DNA from: Paramarasmius palmivorus
Taxonomy: Eukaryota; Basidiomycota; Agaricomycetes; Agaricales; Marasmiaceae
NCBI GenBank assembly: GCA_037176845.1
Contig: JAYKXP010000148.1
Location: 1 to 64,000, forward strand
DNA: 64,000 nt
Reading direction: 5' to 3'
In this document: piece by piece, positions 10,824 to 20,300 of the stretch
Layout of the letters: each line of letters opens with the position of its first letter
Position numbering within the stretch: position 1 is the first letter of the stretch
Position numbers and translations under genes: made by a program
The notes under the pieces: generated by a model
Databases searched by the model: none
Told to the model about the DNA's origin: nothing
What the model saw: only the letters and a program-made list of their open reading frames with translations

Positions 10824-11170
10824 TGTGACGCGAGACGAAGTCACGGCACAAGGTTGCTTAGCTTGAGGGTCGGTTCGAGGTCGGAGAGAGATGTTCAGAC
10901 AGAGATTAACCAGAATAGAGGTTATGAATTCTGCTCTACCTAGTACAAGTTGAGTCTCTTATATACTAGAGTCCTCGGAAACACGGTAAGTATACAAAGT
11001 TCATGTGATGGGGAAATGACAGTATGAGTGTGCGTAAACGAGTGCGGGTGTAAGAGAACTAAATGAGACGAGGCTGTACAAAGGCAGCTGATACAGGATA
11101 GTCGGTAGAGTCGACGGGATGACGAGGGAAAAGTGAGTAAAATGTCCGTGAGATGATCGAGTCCGTCACA
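10824..11170 (-). repeat. Gypsy 3' LTR
   Basis: This 347-bp LTR is the left copy, downstream on the coding strand. It begins TG and ends CA, and is preceded by CTATC, the target duplication. It contains TCTTATATACTAGAG, a possible promoter core. Confidence 0.93.
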
Positions 11171-11184
11171 TACGCCCTCCAGAG

Positions 11185-12128
11185 TAGTGATGTGCAGGGC
11201 CGGGCTTGAGCCCGATACCCGGCCTTACCCGGCCCAGGGCTGATCGGCCTGGCCCGGCCCTATCGGAGGGCTTTTGCCAGGCTTAGGGCTCGGGCTTGAA
11301 CTCCAGTAGGCCCAAGCCCGAGGCTTAGGCCCGCAAACAAAGCTCAAGACGAAAAATACATGTTGAATGATATTGCGATGGTGAGTGAACCCTTGAAGAT
11401 CAAATAGAAGATGAAAGAAGATTGATTCGCCGGTGTTTGGCTAAATTGAGTAGTAAAACCAAATTTGGTACCTACTGTTCCGTGATCAAGCCGTGGGAAC
11501 TGAAGCTTTACTGGCTTGCCGACAACGAAAATGATGTTAATCGCTCTCCAATCGCTCTCTCTACAGTCCACGCTCAAACACCTTCTACATAAACACACAC
11601 ACGGAGGTATATATAAAGGTATGTTCCTTCTTTGCTCAAGTAGGTTCAATTTCACATTAAGTTTCACCTATCCTACTTAGGACTGTACATATTTGGATTG
11701 ATAATTGACGTTGATGAAGCTCGTCATTGCGCTAGCATGCACTCTCGGAGACCTATGACGACGACAGTAAATGAAAATTGTGTTACAAATTATCGTTCAT
11801 CGTTCTTTGATGCAGAACTAGCAGCAGTTTTACTTAGGGTGCGCAATCAATGTTTCTTTAAGGTACCTACTAATGATAATATAATATCTCAGCTCTATCT
11901 TGTGTGTAGAACCCAAGGACTTGCGCAAATGAAATTTATCACCCTCTTCTCACCATTTATCTGCACCTCTGAGTTCCACCTACAAAGCCCGGGCCTAAGC
12001 CCGAGCCCACCACCGGGCTTGGGCTTTGCAGGGCTTTGGGCTCGGGCTCGATGTTCAACAAGCCTGAGCCCTCTCATACCCGGCCCAGCCCGCAGGCTTT
12101 GAGCCCGGCCCGGCCCTGCACATCACTA
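11185..12128. mobile_element. hAT-like non-autonomous DNA transposon
   Basis: A 944-bp segment is flanked by the perfect 8-bp direct repeat CTCCAGAG (11177-11184 and 12129-12136). It has terminal inverted repeats starting TAGTGATGTGCAGGGC with a GC-rich extension. Both subterminal regions are packed with GGGCTTGAGCCCG and GGGCTCGGGCTT type motifs, while the middle (about 11340-11990) is A+T-rich and has no credible transposase. An 8-bp duplication with short TIRs and repetitive subterminal motifs is typical of hAT elements, and lack of coding capacity makes it non-autonomous. It interrupts the gypsy element between its coding region and its 3' LTR, so it came later. Confidence 0.88.
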
Positions 12129-12151
12129 CTCCAGAGCTTCAGCACGAAGCT

Positions 12152-15100
12152 CTAATCTTTCTTCTTCTTTCTGTCCTTCTTAATCTTCACATCCTTCAAG
12201 GCTTCGGCGGTGACATGTCTCGGAATACCATTGTCATCGAGGATGGAAGGTACGTCCTCGGCGTTGACGGCGGGAATGATGGGATCGAAGTCGGTCATGG
12301 AAACATCTTCGTTAACGGCGCTGGAATTGTTGAGAGTGGAATCGTTGTCGGAGGAGGAGCCGGTGATGAAAGGAGTTCCGTGAGTGTTGGAAGTGGAAGT
12401 GGAGGCAACAGGCGCAGTGTTAGTGGTGGTGTTGGATGTACTGGCCGTGGGAACGTCATCCGATTCTTCCTCGCGTTTGTTCTTCTTTCTCGGAACCTCC
12501 TCTTCTATGGCTTCCTCTTCATCCTCAACCTCCAAATAGTACTCGGCACGCTCTTCCATTCTCTTCCTCTTCTTTTCAGCATCCTTCATAGCCCGACTTT
12601 CAGCAATCTTCGCCCTGGTATTCAAGTATTCCCATCCGGCTTGCACAATCAATTCTTCCCCCAACACACCACGGCTCTGGGCACGAACGTCATCGTTAAG
12701 GACCGAAAAACGAGGTACACCATTGAAGTGGGGTTTAGATTGGGTAGAGCGACGAGCTAGGTGGACTGGGCGTGCTTTCCTGGTTGGAGCAGCAGCAGGG
12801 GCGGGAGCAGCTGGAGGTCTATCCTCAGCATCAGCATCCCGGTAAACGTCGGCCTGGGACGCAAGCACGGTATGATAAGTGGTAGTGTCGAGTCCGAAGT
12901 CTTCCGGGGCGACTGTACGACCACGGGGAACACGTATTTCGCCGTCTTCGCCAATCGTACACATTCCACCTGGGCCGTTGGGTTCATTGTTGACGGCATC
13001 GGCGAAGTTGTTATAGTGGGCTGGGAGCAAGGCAGGACCTCGGATGAGCCCAAGACGGATGCTGTGGTCGGTAGCCAGGTTGTCATACATGGACGTTTCG
13101 CTGTAGTGCATGTGGTAGATGCCGGGAATGACGACAGTAGTCCAGCCGGATATACCTCCCAGGACTTCATGGGTGAGGTTCTTCCAGGCAAAGGGCTTGT
13201 TGTTGGGCATGGTGAAGAGTATACGGGGTTGGACTGAGTACTGGATGATGCTGGGAGGATTGGATAGGAATTGGAGGTGGTAGGATGGGGCTTTGGTCGG
13301 AAAAATTGGAAGCTTTATAATGTGAGTCTCGCTGGCTGTTACTCGTTCACCAGTATTTGACTCTTTTGCTTCCGTAGTCTCGTTCTCCTCATCCTTGGAC
13401 GATGTAGAAGAATCCGAGCCATCTTCCGAGTCGGATACTCCCATAACACCCGCAAAAAGATCAACTTCTTCCGCACGGGTGTCGGATGCCAATTCCTCAA
13501 CGCAACTTTTTCCAATTGCATCAAGATATTCCGAAACAATCTCCAGCTTCATTACTTGGTCATACATCAACCAAGTATGATCACCGGACTGCCATCGAGT
13601 TTTAAACATGGCTTGCTTTCCATTCCCAGAGTGAGTGATGATTTTGTCTACTGCCCACTCAGTCTGATTCTCTGTGCCGAAATCAGCGACTTGTGTTTCT
13701 TGGCGGCCCGGAAAACGTTGATCATCATTCGGAACATGGATGCGAAGCAGGGAGGCATGAAACGTGTCATGTACTCCGTTAGCTTTCAAACGATCAGGTA
13801 CGTCCAGTTTGAAGGTGTCGTTCCCAAAGGATTTGCTGATGCGGTATGGGCCAATGAATTTCAGAGCCAGTTTACGAGCCAGACCCTTCGGAAGGGCTAG
13901 GTTCTTTGTTGACAGGTATACCAAATCATTCTCGCTGAATGGAGTAGGCCGCCGCCGACGATTTGCGTCTCGGGTGGTCTTTATGCGGGCGGCTATTATG
14001 CTGTCATGGGCTTTCATGATCGCGCCCTTGAGTTTGTCAAGGTAAGCTCTTACTCCTGGATATTTGTTTTCAGCTGCTGAATTCCAGATCATAGTTCTAG
14101 GTATACGGCCATGATTCAAGAAAAACGGTGAGTAACCCGTTGTTTCAGAAGTCGCATTATTGATCGCAAACTCAATTGCAGGGAGTTTCGTGACCCAGTC
14201 CCTTTGATTTGGACTGATACATTGCCGCAAACATTGGGTCATTGTTCGATTGGCCCGTTCAGTTGCTCCGTTGGTCTCGGGATGGTAAGCACTGCTCATT
14301 TTCAGCTTGGTGCCTATCAACTCATTCAACCGTTCCCAGAAGATGCTCGTAAAAAGCTTGTCCCTGTCACTGACTATATGTTCAGGGAGACCATGACGGC
14401 GGTATACCTCATCAAATACAAGTTCAGCAATTTGTTTAGCCTTGTAAGTGCTCTGACTTGGTACGAAGTGAACCATTGATGTTAACAGATCAATGACAAC
14501 AGTGATCGTATCAAACTCTGTGCCATTTCGGTCCTTTGAAGAAGGTAGTGGACCCACGAAATCAATTCCGATGGTCTGCCAGGGATACTCGGGAACTTCA
14601 AGAGGATTGAGGAGACCGTAAGGATACTGGTTGTTAGGCTTTGACCGTGCACATGTTCTACATGAGATGCAGAACAGTTGAACATCAGGTACGAGTTCTT
14701 TCCACCATACTTGATCCCGGAGGTAATCTGATGTCTTTCTTGATCCCAGATGAGCGAGCATGGAATGTGCTTCATCAATTATGATTTCGCGCACATTTCG
14801 CCCATTGATTCTTCGTTTTGGGATGCAGAGAACCTTCCGTCCAGCTGTAGTGGTCATGTAGAGTAAACCATCTCTGTATTCAAAGTTCTTGAACTGTTTT
14901 GGGTTTCGGATAACTGAGCTAAACACTGGATCTGTGCCATATTGCCCTCTGATAGCATTCTCAAGGTCAAGTGCAGCCTTAGTTTGCGGTAAAATCTCCG
15001 TGAGTGCACCTTCCTTATTTAGTAGGTCAGTCTTGACTTCAGACGCAGTTGCCTTTTGTAGAATTTCCGAGTCCGCGGACTTGGACTCAGGTTCAGCACC

Positions 15101-15613
15101 CAATTCGGACTGCTCTGCTGGCACTTTTCCTTCAACTACAGTGTCGTTTCTGCCCTCCAGAACGTCTCTAGGCCGAGGGTGTTCCACAGAAATTGAATTT
15201 TCAGCTTTCTGCACTACCACCTCGCCCTCCTTTCGTTCTTTTGGACCCTTGAGAACGAAATTACCCTGTTTCAAGACCCTCTTTGCAAAGGACTTAGAAG
15301 ATTCCGGCCTTTTCACCCTTTTTAATAGAGCTTCCTTAGGTGGACGTGGTCTCAGATTCATACCAGCAGTCTCCAGTAAGTGTTCAAACTCTGGTAAAGT
15401 GACCGAAGCTTCAATTCCAACTTGAACAGGCATTGAAATTTCAGCTTCACGCATCAGGTCATTGTCAATGACATCGTGATACGTATATTCACTGCGAGAG
15501 CGAACAGTTCCAGGTGCGTCATCTTCATACATTCGAGACAATGCATCAGCTAACACATTTTCGACTCCAGGAACATACCGGACTTCGAAATCAAACTCGG
15601 ACAACTTTTCCAT
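12152..15613 (-). CDS. Gypsy pol, 3' part: RNase H end, integrase, chromodomain-like region and extension
   Basis: This open frame of 1153 codons continues the reverse transcriptase frame after one stop codon. Residues 1-27 (EFDFEVRYVPG, ADALSR) end the RNase H region. After an acidic linker comes the integrase zinc domain (H283, H288, then CISCRTC at 315-321). The catalytic triad is D351, D416 and E452, spaced D,D35E. Around 560-625 is the GPY-like C-terminal region (KFIGPYRI). At about 651-700 EWAVDKIITHSGNGKQ and later TWLMYDQV and SEYL resemble a chromodomain. Residues 701-1153 are an unusual extension. It has an acidic serine-rich stretch, then a region starting MPNNKPFAWKNLTHEVLGG with GIYHMHYSE, and a tail that is Glu-rich then Lys-rich (IKKDRKKKKD). 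The integrase core looks intact. Confidence 0.9.
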   Translation of the reverse strand: MEKLSEFDFEVRYVPGVENVLADALSRMYEDDAPGTVRSRSEYTYHDVIDNDLMREAEISMPVQVGIEASVTLPEFEHLLETAGMNLRPRPPKEALLKRVKRPESSKSFAKRVLKQGNFVLKGPKERKEGEVVVQKAENSISVEHPRPRDVLEGRNDTVVEGKVPAEQSELGAEPESKSADSEILQKATASEVKTDLLNKEGALTEILPQTKAALDLENAIRGQYGTDPVFSSVIRNPKQFKNFEYRDGLLYMTTTAGRKVLCIPKRRINGRNVREIIIDEAHSMLAHLGSRKTSDYLRDQVWWKELVPDVQLFCISCRTCARSKPNNQYPYGLLNPLEVPEYPWQTIGIDFVGPLPSSKDRNGTEFDTITVVIDLLTSMVHFVPSQSTYKAKQIAELVFDEVYRRHGLPEHIVSDRDKLFTSIFWERLNELIGTKLKMSSAYHPETNGATERANRTMTQCLRQCISPNQRDWVTKLPAIEFAINNATSETTGYSPFFLNHGRIPRTMIWNSAAENKYPGVRAYLDKLKGAIMKAHDSIIAARIKTTRDANRRRRPTPFSENDLVYLSTKNLALPKGLARKLALKFIGPYRISKSFGNDTFKLDVPDRLKANGVHDTFHASLLRIHVPNDDQRFPGRQETQVADFGTENQTEWAVDKIITHSGNGKQAMFKTRWQSGDHTWLMYDQVMKLEIVSEYLDAIGKSCVEELASDTRAEEVDLFAGVMGVSDSEDGSDSSTSSKDEENETTEAKESNTGERVTASETHIIKLPIFPTKAPSYHLQFLSNPPSIIQYSVQPRILFTMPNNKPFAWKNLTHEVLGGISGWTTVVIPGIYHMHYSETSMYDNLATDHSIRLGLIRGPALLPAHYNNFADAVNNEPNGPGGMCTIGEDGEIRVPRGRTVAPEDFGLDTTTYHTVLASQADVYRDADAEDRPPAAPAPAAAPTRKARPVHLARRSTQSKPHFNGVPRFSVLNDDVRAQSRGVLGEELIVQAGWEYLNTRAKIAESRAMKDAEKKRKRMEERAEYYLEVEDEEEAIEEEVPRKKNKREEESDDVPTASTSNTTTNTAPVASTSTSNTHGTPFITGSSSDNDSTLNNSSAVNEDVSMTDFDPIIPAVNAEDVPSILDDNGIPRHVTAEALKDVKIKKDRKKKKD

Positions 15614-15616
15614 CCA

Positions 15617-16927
15617 TCAAGCTTGACGGCGAGACAATGCCTTCTGTTTCAACAGTGCAACCAATGGTTCATGGTCTGTAATCCAGGTGAAATGGACACC
15701 ATACAGCAAGTCCTTGTATCGGCACATGGCTTCAACACCCGCAAGAAGTTCAATTTCATACACGGCATAGTTCTGTTGTGCGTCATTCAACTTAGCTGAA
15801 TAGAATGAGCTAACCCGACCATTTTTCCAGTCAGGTCCTTGGACGATAGCAGCTCCAATACCCGTAGCACAACCGTCAGTTACCAACCATACAGGGTCAG
15901 CACTTTCGGTATAGTTCAAGGGCACTCGATGAAGGTTCCGGCTCTCGGCTATCTTAGCCTTGATGTCTTCAAATGCACGTTGCTCAGTGAATGACCAGCG
16001 AAATGGTACTTTTCCGGTGAGTGGAGATAAATGTCCCATCGGAATTCTTAAAGAGCTGACATCATCTGCCAGGTATCCAACAGCACCTAAGAATCGGTGA
16101 AGCATTTCACGGGATGTAGGTGGTTTCCATGCCGCTATGGATTCAACTTTATGTGGGTCCATCCGAATGCCAGTTTCGTCAACGACATGTCCCAGGATAT
16201 CAATCTCAGGAGCAAGAATATGAACCTTGGGTCGCGAAAGGTAAAGCTTCTCTTTCTTGAGAATATCAAGCACTATTTTGACATGTTCCAAGTGCTCGGC
16301 TACTGTGTTTGAGAAGATCACAATATCATCAAGGTAAACGTACATGATACGGCCAATGTACGATGAGAATATGTGGTTCATCAAGGTTTGAAATGATGCT
16401 GGTGCGTTACAATCACCCTGCTGAGCTACAAGGCTGACCATGTTTCCATCAGGTGTCGTTACCGCGGTTCGGTTTACATGTTCAGGACGAACTCGCAGCT
16501 GCTCATAGGCTCCATCAAGATCAAGAATTGTCTTGTACTTGTGCGCCGCCACCTTATTCAAGATGCTCTGGATGTCCGGAAGTGGAGAAGCCATCTTCTT
16601 GGTGTTGGCGTTCCGGGCTCGAAGATCAACAACAATCCGAAGCTTCGTCGGGTTCTTGGGTTTCGGAATAAACATCATAGGGACAGCGTTAGTCGATGTT
16701 GTGTGTCTCCAGCGTCCAGTTTTGAGGTACGCATCGCGTTTTTCAATCCATTGATCTCGGAATTTCTCAGGTACCCTGACAGCCCGCCATGGATAACACA
16801 AGCTCTCATCAATCAAAGGTATTTCATGATTGATTGCTCGCAATGGTGGTAGACCGGTTTGATCCAAAGGTACGAATAACGGTTCAGCGTATTGATAAAG
16901 CTCACGCCGAGCCCTTTCAACAGCCAT
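15617..16927 (-). CDS. Gypsy pol, reverse transcriptase and start of RNase H
   Basis: 436 codons run from the copia insertion point to an in-frame TGA at 15617-15619. The catalytic YVYLDD box is at about residues 196-201, with LRIVVDLRARN near 96-106 and ILDLDGAYEQ near 134-143. The RNase H domain begins with VTDGCATGIGAAIVQG and holds ITDHEPLVALLKQ. The frame then meets TGA where relatives normally have arginine in RRQARW. CGA to TGA is a CpG-type transition. Upstream, the ATG at 16927 is an internal codon: it is formed by the target-site copy and lies in the same frame as the gag-protease frame ending at 22810. RT and integrase therefore come from one former frame. Confidence 0.92.
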   Translation of the reverse strand: MAVERARRELYQYAEPLFVPLDQTGLPPLRAINHEIPLIDESLCYPWRAVRVPEKFRDQWIEKRDAYLKTGRWRHTTSTNAVPMMFIPKPKNPTKLRIVVDLRARNANTKKMASPLPDIQSILNKVAAHKYKTILDLDGAYEQLRVRPEHVNRTAVTTPDGNMVSLVAQQGDCNAPASFQTLMNHIFSSYIGRIMYVYLDDIVIFSNTVAEHLEHVKIVLDILKKEKLYLSRPKVHILAPEIDILGHVVDETGIRMDPHKVESIAAWKPPTSREMLHRFLGAVGYLADDVSSLRIPMGHLSPLTGKVPFRWSFTEQRAFEDIKAKIAESRNLHRVPLNYTESADPVWLVTDGCATGIGAAIVQGPDWKNGRVSSFYSAKLNDAQQNYAVYEIELLAGVEAMCRYKDLLYGVHFTWITDHEPLVALLKQKALSRRQA

Positions 16928-16930
16928 TCC

Positions 16931-17195
16931 TGTCGAAGCATATGCCTAGCCTACCGCAGTGGCAGTGGATTGACTGAGGCTTACCTGATGAATATATCTG
17001 ATGAGAGATAGAAGCGTATGCGACTTGGTAGTGTGTAAAGCACTGTCTATTCCAGTAGATACCAACTAGCTTATATACTAAAGTACAGAAGTAACCCGCA
17101 TAGGAGTCCAAGTGGTACGTACAGTAAGACAAAGGAATTCCGAGTGGTGCTCGGAGATAGAGTGGATATAATCTAATCTAAAGATAGTTTCAACA
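16931..17195 (-). repeat. Copia 3' LTR
   Basis: The left 265-bp LTR is downstream on the coding strand and is preceded by the target duplication ATTCC. It ends in CAACA next to the polypurine tract. Confidence 0.95.
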
Positions 17196-17204
17196 CTCCC
17201 CCTC
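17196..17204 (-). promoter_or_regulatory. Copia polypurine tract
   Basis: On the coding (minus) strand GAGGGGGAG lies directly against the 3' LTR, the expected site for plus-strand DNA priming. Confidence 0.8.
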
Positions 17205-17355
17205 GCTAAGTGCAGCTAGGATTGTAGAAGGACTCTGAATATGAGGACAAGGAAGTGAAGGCATCATCTATTATCGCTAGGTCTGCGTTGTGACTCTAGA
17301 TGTACTTCTTGCTCTTCTTTGCGAGTCGTTTTATTCTTTGCTGCGTTGAGCGAGC

Positions 17356-20300
17356 TTATTGAGTATAAAACTCAAGCCCAAGATGCTTTCTGAAGTCCAA
17401 GAACTTGACATGGCCAAGATTCTTAGTGAACATATCAGCAGGATTATAATCTCCGTTTATGAAAAACAGATCAACCTTTCCATCCTCGACAGATTCGCGA
17501 ACGTAATGATAACGTATATCAATGTGCTTAGTTCGGCGTTCTTGTACAGGGTTGGAGGCGATAAATATCGAGCCTTGGTTGTCTCCACAGATTGGTATAG
17601 CTGGATTTGGAAGTCCAAGCTCTGTGAGAAGAGATTTGATCCATGCAGCCTGACGGCTACAGTCCGAAAGAGCCATATATTCGGCTTCGGTTGAAGAAAG
17701 GGCGACAGTCTTCTGCGCACGAGATTGCCAGCAGAATATGCCATTTGCCAACTTATAAAAGTATCCAGTCACAGAACGGCGCTTGATGGGATCAGCAGCC
17801 CAGTCTGAGTCTGTGTACGCTAACAATCCTTTATTCGATCTTCCGTCATATACTAAAGCATAGTTTGACGTTCCAGCAAGATAGCGGCAAACATATAGCG
17901 CTTTGCTAAGATGATCTTTTGAAGGATTGGCAGAGAATTGCGATAGCTTCGTAACGGCATAGGCAATATCAGGTCGTGTGCCTAACATGATGTATAGCAG
18001 TGACCCGATGACTGACTGAAATCTGGAGCGAATAGCAGGATCGACAGACTCTGTGTTCTCTACTGGCTTATAGCCTGCAGGGAGAGGTGTCTTTGCTACT
18101 TTAGCATTTTCCATCCCAAAACGTTGCAGCACTTTCTTGAGATATGGGATTTGGTCAATTAAGACTCTATTACCATCTCGACGAATGCGCATACGTAGGA
18201 ATTCATTTGCTTCTCCAAGATCACGACATTCCCATTTCTTCATAAATTCGGCTTTCTTCTGGGCAACGTATTTCGGATCAGGTCCGATAAATAAGGCATC
18301 GTCAACGTATATAATGGCGATTACGAGACGTCCTTTATCATCACGATGGATGAATATGCCTGCGTCAGAAACTAAACGTTTAAAGCCTAATTTCTTCATG
18401 GATTTAGTTAGCGCTCTCCACCATACGAGTGCAGCTTGTTTCAATCCATAGATAGCTCGGCGCAAGCGTAGAACTTTACGTTCTTGGCCTTTGACTTTAA
18501 AGCCTTCAGGTTGTTCCATGTAGATTTCTTCTTCAAGTTCGCCATATAAGAAAGCGCTCTTGACGTCCAGTGCGGACACATGCCAGTTCTCGAGTGCTGC
18601 TAGCGCTAATAGCATGCGAACAGACTCATAACGAACAACTGGTGAGAAGATTTCATCAAAATCTACACCTTCGACTTGAGAAAAACCTTTAGCTACAAGT
18701 CGAGCTTTCTTTCGACCATCAGATTTGATGTCGAATACCCATCTGTTCTTTACAGTCTTGCGATCCGATGGAAGATCAACAAGTTCAAAGACTTTGCGCT
18801 TGCGAAGTGCTTCAAGTTCTTCACGGCAAGCAGTCTTCCATTCCTTTTGCTGCGATTCAGGCATTCGCGCAATATCTTGGAAAGTCCATTCTCGAACATT
18901 AGAAGGACTTGGTATGTCTTGATTAGGAATTGCTTTATTAATTAGCAAATTCGCTAACCCTACTCCCCCTTCCTGGGATAGTTTATGTATCAGGGATTCA
19001 GCTGTAGCGTGACCAGTCGTGTCGCGTTCAGATGGAGATGATGTGGAACTAGGGCCAGGAACGCGTGAAGCGCCTGATCCACGAGGTCTAGCCTTACGAC
19101 CTCTAGGCCTGGGTATAGAGCTGGAGCGACCAGGCTCTACATCACCCGTTGCATTTCTCCAAACTGACTGACGGTCTACATCCTGCTGTACTTGTGCAGG
19201 ATTATTTGGATCAGCTTGTTCACCAAATATGTTGCCTGGGCGCTGAACTCCTGTCCGCTGTCTAGCAGAGCGTCTTGGCTGAGAATCGCTCTGTGATGGA
19301 CCAGATGTTGGTTCAACAGGCGGTGATGCCGGAGGATGAATCACTCCGTGATCCGCACCTAATTGTTGATCGCCATCTGTTGATCCAATTTCACCCGGAG
19401 GTGATCTATCTCCTTCGGAAGCTGATCTGCTTCTGCTCGGTGATGACGGCGGCGGACTCTGCCTCGGCGATGATTGCCGTGGACTCTGATCACCGTCGTG
19501 ATCAGGTGCAGTGTCCTTTGCAGGTGTAGGAGGTGAAGGACGATGTGAAGGTTCATCGTCTTCGTCCAAAGATAAAGGAATAAATGATGGACCTGGTTTA
19601 GAGGCTACTGGAGTTACACCTTTTGGTTTAGACTCCGGGCACTTCGGAAACAGGTTCTCGTCAAAAAGAGCGGTAGCGGCTTTGACGATATAGTTTCGGG
19701 AATCCATGAAAAGAAAACCCTTCATTCCCTCTTGATAGCCTATGAACGTCATTAGTTCGGCTCTAGGAGAGAGTTTATTGACTCTCTTGTCCTTGGGAAC
19801 GTAAACGTATCCGCCACAACCTAATACTCGGAAATGCGAGACATCAGGAGCTTTTCCATACAACCGTTCAAAAGGAGTCTTTCCTTGGAGACGTCCAATG
19901 ATTGGTGTACGGTTGTAGACATGCAAGGCATGCAACACACAAAATTCCCACCAAGACTGTGGTAAACATGCGTCGAAGCGTAAAGCCTGCGCTTTGTCCA
20001 TAACAGTCTCATTAAAACGTTCGGCACGACCATTTTGCTGTGGTGTATGCGGTACGCTTTGCAGAATTTTAATTCCCTGGTCTAATAAGACCTGATCGAA
20101 TTCCTTCGATTTAAATTCTCCCCCTTCATCTGACATCCATTCTTTGATGACGGAGTTGTGTTGGGTTTTAACCATGGCGATAAAGTTCCGCAAAGCCGTG
20201 ATAGCATCGCTTTTGGCGCAGAGTAAGATCAACCAGCCATGGGAAGAATGATCGTCGAAAAACGTCATGAAGTACTTAAAGCGGTGATAAGATTCAACCG

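Noticed and set aside
12215..12760. A 181-codon plus-strand frame and similar plus-strand frames across 12-27 kb
   Set aside because: They lie antisense to the gypsy and copia polyproteins, whose minus-strand frames carry clear catalytic motifs.
16917..17132. Near-identical short frames at 16917-17132 and 22486-22746
   Set aside because: They are just the two copia LTRs translated; no protein is implied.
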